A stretch of DNA of 24,656 nt from an uncultured Flavobacteriales bacterium (GTDB lineage: Bacteria > Bacteroidota > Bacteroidia > Flavobacteriales_D > Sanyastnellaceae), in contig CALBSW010000018.1 of assembly GCA_937967465.1 (NCBI GenBank), positions 1-24,656 of the forward strand. Reading direction: 5' to 3'. Every line of letters begins with the position of its first letter. Position 1 is the first letter of the stretch. Of the stretch, positions 16,210 through 23,387 are shown piece after piece. Below the pieces are notes generated by a model. The model had not been told where the DNA came from. It saw only the letters and a program-made list of their open reading frames with translations, and ran no database searches. The position numbers were made by a program, and so were the translations under genes.

Positions 16210-17166
16210 ATGCCCAAGGACGTCCACTTCATCATCGGAGCCTCCGGCCAACTCGGCACGGAGTTCGCCCTTGCCCTGCACCGGGCCGGGGAACAGGTGG
16301 TGCTGTCTGACATCAAACCTCCCGCATTGGAATCGCTGCGCGATTTGCCCTTCGAGATGATGGATGTCCGGGACCGGGACGTGGTGGCCACCGTCCTTGA
16401 ACGCCACCACGCGACCCACGTCCACCACTTGGCTGCCGCGCTGAGTGCCCGTGGTGAGAAAGAGCCCCAATGGGCTTGGGACCTGAACATGCGGGGACTC
16501 CTCAACGTCCTCGAAATCGCCGCGGAACGCAACCGCATCGCACAGATTTTCTGGCCGAGCTCCATCGCGGTCTTCGGTCCTGAGAACGGTCCGGTGGCGC
16601 CACAGAATGGACACCGCCTCCCCGAGACGGTGTATGGCATCAGCAAACAAGCTGGGGAGCAATGGTGCGCCTGGTTCAAGAAGCACCATGGTGTCGATGT
16701 GCGCTCCGTGCGCTACCCTGGACTCATCGGCGAGCTCTGCCCACCAGGAGGCGGTACGACCGACTATGCTGTGGAAGTCTTTGACCACCTGGAAGGACCT
16801 GAAGCCTACCCCTGCTTCCTCAAGGCGGACACCGTCCTGCCCATGATGCACATGGAAGACGCCATCGGCGCCATGCTCCAGATCATGTCGGCGCCGGCAT
16901 CCGCCATCCGCAACGCGGAAGCCTACAACATCCAAGGGATGTCCTTCGATCCGCAGACCCTCTTTGCGGAAATCCGCCGGCATGTCCCTGAATTCCGTGC
17001 GGAGTTCATCCCGGACTTCCGCCAGGTCATCGCAGATGGCTGGCCAGACGAACTGGACGATGCTGCAGCCCGCGCGGACTGGGGCTGGACTCCCAAAGTG
17101 GGGCTGTCTGATCTGGTCACCCGGATGGTGGCTGCCAAGGGCAAGGTCTCAGAGACCGCAGTCTGA
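16210..17166 (+). CDS. L-threonine 3-dehydrogenase, SDR type
   Basis: 318 residues starting MPKDVHFIIGASGQLG. The glycine-rich NAD-binding motif GASGQLG is at residues 10-16, and the SDR catalytic pair is Y142 and K146 (YGISK). The C-terminal part (EFIPDFRQVIADGWPDELDD, then ADWGWTPKVGLSDLV) is characteristic of the extended-SDR threonine dehydrogenases found in Bacteroidota, archaea and animals. These are unrelated to the zinc enzyme of E. coli. It oxidises threonine to 2-amino-3-ketobutyrate, which is cleaved to glycine and acetyl-CoA by a ligase not seen here. An upstream in-frame non-ATG start (16162) would overlap queA and is rejected. A general NAD-dependent epimerase is the alternative, but the tail motif makes that unlikely. 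Confidence 0.9.
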   Translation: MPKDVHFIIGASGQLGTEFALALHRAGEQVVLSDIKPPALESLRDLPFEMMDVRDRDVVATVLERHHATHVHHLAAALSARGEKEPQWAWDLNMRGLLNVLEIAAERNRIAQIFWPSSIAVFGPENGPVAPQNGHRLPETVYGISKQAGEQWCAWFKKHHGVDVRSVRYPGLIGELCPPGGGTTDYAVEVFDHLEGPEAYPCFLKADTVLPMMHMEDAIGAMLQIMSAPASAIRNAEAYNIQGMSFDPQTLFAEIRRHVPEFRAEFIPDFRQVIADGWPDELDDAAARADWGWTPKVGLSDLVTRMVAAKGKVSETAV

Positions 17167-17216
17167 TTCTCACATTTTTTTGCCAGCTGCGTAACCCCGA
17201 GAGAGGGGGCGCCGTA

Positions 17217-17801
17217 ATGGGGGGCAACATGTACGCTCCACTCCTCCTCCAAGGTTGGTCCCTTTTGATGGGTTGGTCCCTGATCCTGGCGCCACATTTT
17301 GACACCGCTGCTGTTGTCTCCGACGAGAAGCATGTCGTTGTGCTCGGAAAGGAATCCGGCCGCACAGATCATCCGGCAGAAGCGGTCTATGAAGAGGGTC
17401 CCGTCATCGATGGCGAACGCAATGGACTCTGGAAACGCTTTCACAACAACGGCCTGCTGCGGTCTGAGATCCATTACTCAGGTGGCGTTCCTTTTGGCGA
17501 TTACCGGTTGTATGACAACCAGGGGCGCCTCTACGAAGAAGGACGTTGGGAGTACGGCATGAACGTCGGCAAACTCCTTCGGTATTGGCCGAATGGATCG
17601 CTCCAGCAACAACTCGCTTTTGACAGCCAAGGTGTGGCGCAAGGCCAACAGCGCCACTACCACGACAACGGCCAACTCGAGATGGTCGTCGAGTTGGAGG
17701 ACGGCGAAGAATCCGGCGACCTCATCCGACTCGACCGCGAAGGCCGGGTCATCCAGCGCACCACCTTCCGGAACGGACAGCTGGTCCAGCGTGACTCCTG
17801 A
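17217..17801 (+). CDS. YwqK/MORN-like repeat protein with signal sequence
   Basis: 194 residues from ATG 17217; a second ATG four codons later is possible. A hydrophobic N-terminus (residues 5-25, MYAPLLLQGWSLLMGWSLIL) suggests export. From residue 60 there are about five copies of a roughly 22-residue repeat with the pattern G-x-W-x-x-[FY]-x-x-N-G-x-L-x-x-E. Examples are GLWKRFHNNGLLRSE, GDYRLYDNQGRLYEEG, GKLLRYWPNGSLQQQ and GQQRHYHDNGQLE. Databases often label this family 'toxin-antitoxin system YwqK family antitoxin', but no toxin gene is next to it, and a secreted repeat protein is a more cautious reading. A run of seven T ending TTTGCC (about 17175) may be its promoter. A strong terminator follows. 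Confidence 0.85.
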   Translation: MGGNMYAPLLLQGWSLLMGWSLILAPHFDTAAVVSDEKHVVVLGKESGRTDHPAEAVYEEGPVIDGERNGLWKRFHNNGLLRSEIHYSGGVPFGDYRLYDNQGRLYEEGRWEYGMNVGKLLRYWPNGSLQQQLAFDSQGVAQGQQRHYHDNGQLEMVVELEDGEESGDLIRLDREGRVIQRTTFRNGQLVQRDS

Positions 17802-17870
17802 ACCCATCCACGACATCCCTGCTTGATGCCGATTGGGCTGGCTCGAATGCCGGCCCCACTTGACCAAGGA

Positions 17871-17908
17871 GACCGGTCCGCCTCATTGTGCGGGCCGGTC
17901 TTTGCTTT
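17871..17908 (+). terminator. Intrinsic terminator after the YwqK-like gene
   Basis: GACCGGTCCGC (17871-17881) pairs with GCGGGCCGGTC (17890-17900) over 11 positions with one G-U pair, around an 8-base loop. TTTGCTTT follows. It lies 70 bases after the YwqK-like stop and 54 bases before cysS. The adjacent GATATTCG (17911-17918) then restarts transcription for cysS. Confidence 0.75.
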
Positions 17909-17910
17909 CC

Positions 17911-17918
17911 GATATTCG
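17911..17918 (+). promoter_or_regulatory. Putative -7 box for cysS (GATATTCG)
   Basis: GATATTCGCG directly follows the terminator and lies 35 bases before the cysS ATG. It is the same sequence, GATATTCGC, that precedes tdh at 16198-16206. An ATTGTG at 17885-17890, in the terminator loop and right arm, is about 20 bases upstream and could be the -33 element. Terminator and promoter would then overlap. Confidence 0.45.
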
Positions 17919-17953
17919 CGACTGAACTCCGGTCCGCACCCAAACGCCCAGCC

Positions 17954-19477
17954 ATGGACGCCCCCCATTCCTCCGAAACCCTGTCGCCTTTTGCAGGCGA
18001 CCTGCACATCGGCAATTCCCTCAGCCGGAAAAAGGAACGCTTCGAACCCCTGAATGCCCCTTACGTCGGCATGTACGTCTGTGGCCCGACGGTCTACAGC
18101 AACGTGCACCTCGGCAACGTCCGGACCTTCCTGACCTTCGACGTCATCTTCCGGTACCTGCTGCACCTGGGATACAAGGTGCGCTATGTCCGCAACATCA
18201 CCGATGTCGGCCACCTCACAGGTGACTCCGATGACGGCGAGGACAAAATCGGCAAGAAGGCCCGCCTCGAGAACATCGAGCCGATGGAAGTCGTGCAGCG
18301 GTACACCAATGACTTCCACGACGTCATGCGGGTGTTCAACATCCTGCCCCCCTCCATCGAACCCACGGCCACCGGTCACATCGTGGAGCAGATCGAGATG
18401 ATCTCCGCCATCATCGACAACGGGTTTGCATACGAATCCAATGGAAGCGTCTATTTCAACGTCCGGAAATTCGCCGAGGCCCACGACTACGGCGCCCTCA
18501 GTGGACGGAAGATCGACGAGCTGCAAAACCAGACCCGTGTCCTCGACGGTCAGGACGAGAAGCAAGATCCGCTCGACTTCGCCCTCTGGAAGAAGGCGGA
18601 CGACAGTCACCTCATGCGCTGGCCTTCCCCTTGGAGCGTCGGCTTTCCGGGATGGCACCTCGAGTGCTCCGTGATGAGCACCAAATACCTCGGCCAATCC
18701 TTTGACATCCACGGTGGCGGCATGGACCTCAAGTTCCCCCACCACGAGTGCGAGATCGCCCAGAACGTCGGGGCCCACGGAGGGGAGAGCCGCGTCCAAT
18801 ACTGGATCCACGGCAACATGCTGACGGTCAACGGACGCAAGATGTCCAAGTCCGAAGGCAATGGCTTCACCCCGGACGAACTCATCACCGGCAACCACAA
18901 ACTGCTGGAGAAGGGGTACTCGCCGATGACCGTGCGCTTCTTCATGCTGCAGGGCCATTACGCCGGCACCCTGGACTTCTCCAACCCGGCCCTGCAAGCG
19001 GCCGAGAAGGGACTCGACCGGCTCATGAGCGCTTGGAAACTGACCGAGGAGCTCCAACCTGTGACAGCCGGGGACGGCGTGGAAAACGCCCCCGACCTCG
19101 ACAGCCTTCGCGCCCGCGCTTATGCGGCCATGAACGACGACTTCAACACGCCCATTTTGATTGCCGTACTGTACGATGCGGTCAAGGTGGTCAACTCGGT
19201 GGCGGCCGGTCGAATGGCCCTGGACACCGCCGGGGTTCAAGCCCTGCAAGCCCTGTTCGCAGACTTCGCTCAGGACATTCTCGGACTGGAGCACGAAGGC
19301 GATGACGCTGGGGGCAACGACCGCACCGACGGTCTGATGGAGGTGCTGTGTGCGCTGCGCGCGGAAGCCAAATCCAACAAGGACTGGGCAACCGCCGACC
19401 TCATTCGAGACCAACTGGCGAAGCTCGGTGTGACAATCAAAGACGGCAAGGATGGGACGACTTGGACCATGGACTGA
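17954..19477 (+). CDS. cysS: Cysteinyl-tRNA synthetase
   Basis: 507 residues from ATG 17954 (MDAPHSSETLSPF). The frame is open 22 codons further upstream, but that part overlaps the terminator and promoter. This is a class I synthetase that charges tRNA-Cys. YVCGPTVYSNVHLGN holds the first zinc cysteine (C43) and the HIGH-type motif HLGN (52-55). Further zinc ligands are in WHLECSVM and HHECEIAQ. The KMSKS loop is KMSKSEGN near residue 296. The DALR-like anticodon region follows, with the C-terminal domain ending TWTMD. The synthetase runs into the M28 gene with a 26-base overlap. Confidence 0.97.
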   Translation: MDAPHSSETLSPFAGDLHIGNSLSRKKERFEPLNAPYVGMYVCGPTVYSNVHLGNVRTFLTFDVIFRYLLHLGYKVRYVRNITDVGHLTGDSDDGEDKIGKKARLENIEPMEVVQRYTNDFHDVMRVFNILPPSIEPTATGHIVEQIEMISAIIDNGFAYESNGSVYFNVRKFAEAHDYGALSGRKIDELQNQTRVLDGQDEKQDPLDFALWKKADDSHLMRWPSPWSVGFPGWHLECSVMSTKYLGQSFDIHGGGMDLKFPHHECEIAQNVGAHGGESRVQYWIHGNMLTVNGRKMSKSEGNGFTPDELITGNHKLLEKGYSPMTVRFFMLQGHYAGTLDFSNPALQAAEKGLDRLMSAWKLTEELQPVTAGDGVENAPDLDSLRARAYAAMNDDFNTPILIAVLYDAVKVVNSVAAGRMALDTAGVQALQALFADFAQDILGLEHEGDDAGGNDRTDGLMEVLCALRAEAKSNKDWATADLIRDQLAKLGVTIKDGKDGTTWTMD

Positions 19478-20477
19478 TCTCCGGTTGGGACCTGCCAGCG
19501 TGCTGGCCATGGTCTTGATCCTGGCAGGTTGCGGCGATTCTCCGGAACAGCCACGCATCCCGCCCCCCGCTGCACCGGTGGAACAGCCTTTGGCGCAAAC
19601 CCCCTCGTTTTCTGGAGACAGCGCCTATGCGCACATCGCCACTCAGGTGGGCTTCGGGCCCCGGGTGCCCAACACCGACGGCCACAGGGATTGTGCCGAT
19701 TGGCTGGAGGGCAAGCTGGAAGCGTATGGCGCCGATGTGACGGTCCAGACCGGACGCGTCATGGCGTATGATGGGACGCCATTGGACATCCGCAACATCT
19801 TCGGGGCATTCCGTCCGGAATCCCGACGCCGCATTCTGCTCTTCGCCCACTGGGACACCCGTCCCTTTGCTGACAAGGATTCCGTTCGAACCAAAGACCC
19901 CATCGACGGGGCCAACGACGGAGGTTCAGGTGTGGGTGTGCTGCTCGAGCTCGCGCGTCTGCTCGGCGACAGCCTGCCGAAGGTGGGTGTCGACATCGCC
20001 TTCTTTGATGCGGAAGATTATGGCGAGCCTGAATGGCTCCCCAACCGGGATGCGGACTACACCGATTGGTGCCTCGGCTCCCAGTACTGGGCGCGGAAAC
20101 CGCATGTTCCCGGCTACCGGGCGCGTTACGGCATTCTGCTCGACATGGTGGGGGCCAAAGGAGCCGTCTTCCACAAGGAAGGCACCTCCATGGCGATGGC
20201 GCCCAGTGTGGTGGACAAGGTGTGGAGCACCGCCCGGCGCATGGGCCACGGAGACCTGTTTCGCAGCCGAATCACGCCACAGACCATCGACGACAACCTG
20301 TTCGTCAGCCAAATGGCCGGGATTCCCTCAGCCAACATCGTGCATTACCATTTGGACACGCGGATGATGGGGTATTTCCAGCACCACCACACCCACGGAG
20401 ACAACTTGGACGCCATCGACCCGGATGTCCTCCAGGTCGTTGGAGACGTGCTCACCCAAGTCGTTTACGCCGAATAA
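19452..20477 (+). CDS. M28-family lipoprotein, glutaminyl-cyclase-like
   Basis: 341 residues from ATG 19452, overlapping cysS by 26 bases; a TTG at 19485 would avoid the overlap. The signal ends LILAGC, a good lipobox, so the protein is probably an envelope lipoprotein. The zinc-hydrolase fold is clear: AHWDTRPFAD, then D156 in DGANDGGSG, E188 in FFDAEDYGE, and H315 in HHHTHGDNLD. These three ligands form a single-zinc site like that of animal-type (type II) glutaminyl cyclases, and WCLGSQYWA also fits that group. Such enzymes cyclise N-terminal Gln to pyroglutamate on exported proteins, which many Bacteroidota secreted proteins carry after signal cleavage. An aminopeptidase is the alternative. 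It ends in TAA and overlaps the next, convergent gene by 13 bases. Confidence 0.88.
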   Translation: MGRLGPWTDLRLGPASVLAMVLILAGCGDSPEQPRIPPPAAPVEQPLAQTPSFSGDSAYAHIATQVGFGPRVPNTDGHRDCADWLEGKLEAYGADVTVQTGRVMAYDGTPLDIRNIFGAFRPESRRRILLFAHWDTRPFADKDSVRTKDPIDGANDGGSGVGVLLELARLLGDSLPKVGVDIAFFDAEDYGEPEWLPNRDADYTDWCLGSQYWARKPHVPGYRARYGILLDMVGAKGAVFHKEGTSMAMAPSVVDKVWSTARRMGHGDLFRSRITPQTIDDNLFVSQMAGIPSANIVHYHLDTRMMGYFQHHHTHGDNLDAIDPDVLQVVGDVLTQVVYAE

Positions 20478-22261
20478 ACCGGCAAGGACACCTGCAGCCG
20501 CTCTGCTCCGACCGCGCTGCAATCCAAGTTGAGGGTGCCTCCCAAACGGTCACACCGGAGGCGGACCAAAGCCCAATGCTCGTCCTGTCCATCTCCGGCG
20601 AAAAGGTGCATGGCTTCGCGCCACCACCCCCGCTCCTCGAAACTGTCGAGTTCCACCTGAAGGCCCTCGGGACGGCTGTGCAGCTCCAACCGGCACCCTC
20701 CCCGGCCGACGCCATCGAGCAGCACTTTCAAAAAATCCCGCACTTGATCGGCGTCGCCCCGGAAGGGCACGTCCTCGCGGAGTGTCCAGTCCAGCCGACC
20801 TGCGGCCGCATCATGGCCCGCCAGTTCCGAGCAAATGGCTTCCAGGTCCACATCCGTATGTCGGGTCTCGGCCGAACACAACGCAGCCAGACGTCCAAAG
20901 GCCGACATTTCCCGTTGCAACTCATGGGGCAGTGCATGCCCTCCGGCCAGCTCCACCATGCGGGTCCCGCTGCGGGCCAAGGCCTCCATCTGCTGCTGCT
21001 TGCCCGGGAGCCACTGCTGCTGTAACCGACGGAGACGGCGGTGAGCGCGCCGAGACAACCGATGGCCGCGCCAGAACATCGCCAGCATCAGCAAGGCCAG
21101 CGCGCCGGCAGCCACGGCTGCTTGTTGCCACCGATCGGCCCGTTGGGTCTCCACGGCCGTCCGGGCATCTCCGATGGCCGCGAGCCACGGCTCACTCTCA
21201 AACAGCCCAGTCCGAGCCCGGGCTGCGCGCTGTGACGAGAGCAGCAAACTGTCGGCTTCGAGCAAAGCGCGATACGCAGGGCGGTGCGCCCCCGTCTTGG
21301 CGAGAAGGTCGGCCCGCAACCGCAAGGCATCCTGCAAAACCGGTTCCCGCGTGGCCTTGTCGTCGATCCGCCGGGCCGCCAGTTCCGCACGCAATGACGC
21401 AGCCAATGCTTGAGAAGGTCGGGAGCGCCAGCGCTGTGCTTGGAGCAAGGCCCACTCGGACTCCCAAATCGGATCCACGGAATCTGCGGGACCCGCCCCG
21501 TTCCAATTCACCAAAGCATCAAAGGCGGGAAATGCCCCCCCAGCCGTCAGGGTTTTCCCCCAAGCCAAGGCGTGCTGCATGCGCGCCTCCTTCGACATGG
21601 CCATCCAGCCCGCATCTCCGGGAAGAGACGCCCACACCACCGGGACCGAATCCGGACGCGACAAGGCCGCGCAGACCCCGGACCACCCCATGGCCACCGC
21701 AGCCTCATCGCGCCGACCGGCCGACAGCCAGCCTGCGGCCCATTGCAAATGCTCGGATTCCGCACGCTCGTAATCGCCCTCCTCGAGGGACATTCGGGCG
21801 AGCAACCCAAGCGCCTCCACTGCGGCCAACCTGCGCCCCAGCGACGCCGAATCCGTCACCCCCATCGGAACTTGTGACAACCACGTTCTCGCGGGTGCAC
21901 GCTGTCCGAGATTCAACTTCAACTCCCCCAAGGCCAGGCTCCACAGGGTTCGCGCCCCGAACAAGGAGGGACAGGAGATGCCCGCCTCAAGCGCGCGGGT
22001 CAAAGCAGCATCCGCATGGTTGGGGTTCTCCCATTCGATGTGAATGCGGCTGATCCGCTCGGCGCATTGGGCCACCGCGCAATCGTCTCCGAGATCCAGA
22101 AAGGCCTGCTCGGCACTGGCAAACGCCTCCAGGGCGGCCGCGTCTTGACCCATGGCGCGCAAGGAATCGCCATGCGCCAACCATTGGTCCAACGTCCACA
22201 CTTCAGCGCGCACAGCGCCTTGGGCGAGGAGCCAACAAGCGAGGAGAACCAAGACACGCAT
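20465..22261 (-). CDS. TPR membrane protein with degenerate histidine-kinase-like C-terminus
   Basis: 598 residues. A signal peptide (1-19, MRVLVLLACWLLAQGAVRAE) precedes a periplasmic helical TPR-like region (20-375). One membrane helix follows (about 380-397) and a basic cytoplasmic segment. A PHELQREMSAFGRLAAL stretch around H446 resembles a HisKA box. Residues 496-598 align by eye with a kinase ATPase domain: FRGDADQVRDFLKVLLDG corresponds to the N box, and ALVRLRCDRLGGTLNLD to the G2/last strand. The metal-binding Asn is replaced by Gly, no DxGxG box is seen, and the GLGL turn is EHWA. The layout is that of Bacteroidota TPR sensor kinases, but catalysis looks lost. No response regulator is adjacent. 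A TAGCTTGG box ends six bases before the ATG. Confidence 0.8.
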   Translation of the reverse strand: MRVLVLLACWLLAQGAVRAEVWTLDQWLAHGDSLRAMGQDAAALEAFASAEQAFLDLGDDCAVAQCAERISRIHIEWENPNHADAALTRALEAGISCPSLFGARTLWSLALGELKLNLGQRAPARTWLSQVPMGVTDSASLGRRLAAVEALGLLARMSLEEGDYERAESEHLQWAAGWLSAGRRDEAAVAMGWSGVCAALSRPDSVPVVWASLPGDAGWMAMSKEARMQHALAWGKTLTAGGAFPAFDALVNWNGAGPADSVDPIWESEWALLQAQRWRSRPSQALAASLRAELAARRIDDKATREPVLQDALRLRADLLAKTGAHRPAYRALLEADSLLLSSQRAARARTGLFESEPWLAAIGDARTAVETQRADRWQQAAVAAGALALLMLAMFWRGHRLSRRAHRRLRRLQQQWLPGKQQQMEALARSGTRMVELAGGHALPHELQREMSAFGRLAALCSAETRHTDVDLEAICSELAGHDAAAGRLDWTLREDVPFRGDADQVRDFLKVLLDGVGRGGCRLELHSRPEGLQVELDSFEERGWWREAMHLFAGDGQDEHWALVRLRCDRLGGTLNLDCSAVGAERLQVSLPVYSA

Positions 22262-22267
22262 TCACGA

Positions 22268-22275
22268 CCAAGCTA
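22268..22275 (-). promoter_or_regulatory. Putative -7 box for the pseudokinase gene (TAGCTTGG)
   Basis: The minus strand reads TAGCTTGG, then six bases, then the ATG at 22261. It is nearly identical to the queA box TAGCTTGC, at almost the same distance from the start. Since a terminator ends the pheS transcript upstream, the gene needs its own promoter; this is the best candidate in the 89-base gap. Confidence 0.4.
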
Positions 22276-22330
22276 GCCCGAGACCTCCCCCTTTGGCAGG
22301 CCGACCCGCTCGGGCAATGCGCGCGCGATG

Positions 22331-22351
22331 GTGGAAAACCCCGGCTGGGGT
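22331..22351 (-). terminator. Short intrinsic terminator at the pheS stop
   Basis: On the minus strand, ACCCC-AGCC-GGGGT is followed by TTTT-type sequence (GGGGTTTTCC). The stem is five pairs with a four-base loop and begins at the last base of the pheS TGA. The stem is short but GC-rich. Confidence 0.55.
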
Positions 22352-23307
22352 CAGAATGCCGGCGTGAACTGGTCGAGGAAGCGAACGTCGTTTTCGAAGA
22401 AGGCCCGGAGATCGCCGATCTGCCACTTGAGCATGGCGATGCGTTCGATGCCCATGCCGAAAGCGAATCCGGAGTAAACCTCGGGGTCAATGCCAGAGGC
22501 CTCCAGCACCGCAGGGTCCACCATGCCGCAGCCCATGATTTCGAGCCAGCCCGTGCCCTTGGTGATGCGCTTGTCGACCTCGGTTTCAAGGCCCCAGTAC
22601 ACATCCATCTCGGCACTCGGCTCGGTGAACGGGAAGTAGCTCGGACGCAGGCGGATCCGGGTTCCCGCACCAAAGAATTGCTCGGCGAACATGAGCAAGG
22701 TCTGCTTCAAATCGGCGAAGCTGACGTCCTTGTCGATGTACAGGCCTTCGATCTGGTGGAAGATGCAGTGCGCCCGCGCACTGATGGCCTCATTGCGGAA
22801 CACGCGGCCCGGCATGACCATGCGCAACGGCGGCTGGCGGCGCTCCATCTCACGCACCTGCACCGAACTCGTGTGGGTGCGGAGCAACAAATCCGGGTTG
22901 CGCTGGATGAAGAAGGTGTCTTGCATGTCCCGGGCGGGGTGCTCTTCCGGGAAATTCAGACCGGAAAACACGTGCCAATCGTCCTCAATCTCCGGTCCAT
23001 CGGCCACCGTGAAGCCCATCCGATCGAAGATGGACAGGATCTCGCGCCGCACCACGTTGATGGGATGGTGGGAACCCAATGGGGTCTCTCCACTCGGGCG
23101 GGTGTGGTCGGCCCCGCTGGCAGAGGCGTCTTCTTGCGCAGTCAACGCCGCCTTGGCCGCATCGAAGTGGGCCTGGAGGGCTTGCTTGAAGGCGTTCAGT
23201 GCCTGGCCCATCTCGCGCTTTTCAGGGCCGGGAACGGCACGGAAGCGCTCGTTGAGCTCCTTGAGCAATCCCTGTCGTCCGAAATGGGCGATGCGGAACG
23301 CCTCCAA
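22351..23307 (-). CDS. pheS: Phenylalanyl-tRNA synthetase alpha subunit; N-terminus interrupted by TAG
   Basis: 318 residues are open from a TTG at 23307 (the LEAFRIAHFGRQGLLKEL segment); this start is uncertain. PheS is the catalytic subunit of the alpha2-beta2 class II enzyme that charges tRNA-Phe. Motif 2 (RVFRNEAISARAHCIFHQ), the substrate region and motif 3 (GFAFGMGIERIAMLKW) are intact, as is the conserved HPINVVRREIL. The natural start appears to be ATG 23385, two bases after the cyclophilin stop. It reads MSTLNTAELDSLLA, then TAG (23343-23341), then AKALVLDDADKLEAF in the same frame. The full frame would be 344 residues, a normal length for the family. pheT is not in the window. Either a nonsense change, an assembly error, or readthrough must be involved (see the findings). 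Confidence 0.9.
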   Translation of the reverse strand: MEAFRIAHFGRQGLLKELNERFRAVPGPEKREMGQALNAFKQALQAHFDAAKAALTAQEDASASGADHTRPSGETPLGSHHPINVVRREILSIFDRMGFTVADGPEIEDDWHVFSGLNFPEEHPARDMQDTFFIQRNPDLLLRTHTSSVQVREMERRQPPLRMVMPGRVFRNEAISARAHCIFHQIEGLYIDKDVSFADLKQTLLMFAEQFFGAGTRIRLRPSYFPFTEPSAEMDVYWGLETEVDKRITKGTGWLEIMGCGMVDPAVLEASGIDPEVYSGFAFGMGIERIAMLKWQIGDLRAFFENDVRFLDQFTPAF

Positions 23308-23385
23308 CTTGTCGGCATCGTCGAGGACCAGGGCTTTGGCCTAGGCCAGCAGGCTGTCGAGTTCAGCTGTGTTCAGCGTGGACAT
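23308..23385 (-). other. 5' extension of pheS with in-frame amber codon
   Basis: This codes for the first 26 codons expected for PheS, including the apparent ATG (23385-23383) and an amber TAG as codon 15 (23343-23341). Sequence on both sides of the TAG keeps the PheS N-terminal coiled-coil pattern (LDSLLA before it, AKALVLDDADKLEAF after it). The codon is one substitution from GAG, CAG or AAG. Confidence 0.85.
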
Positions 23386-23387
23386 GC

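Noticed and set aside
17168..17186. A T-run (CATTTTTTTGCC) after tdh as a possible intrinsic terminator.
   Set aside because: No GC-rich hairpin precedes it. It fits better as a promoter-like box for the next gene, but too weakly to list.
17657..19558. A 633-codon minus-strand open frame opposite the YwqK-like gene and cysS.
   Set aside because: It spans the terminator and promoter between two plus-strand genes and is explained by GC-rich codon bias opposite cysS.
20782..22053. A 423-codon plus-strand frame, Pro/Arg/Ser-rich, opposite the pseudokinase gene.
   Set aside because: Low-complexity composition of a shadow frame. The minus strand shows a signal peptide, a membrane helix and a kinase-like fold.
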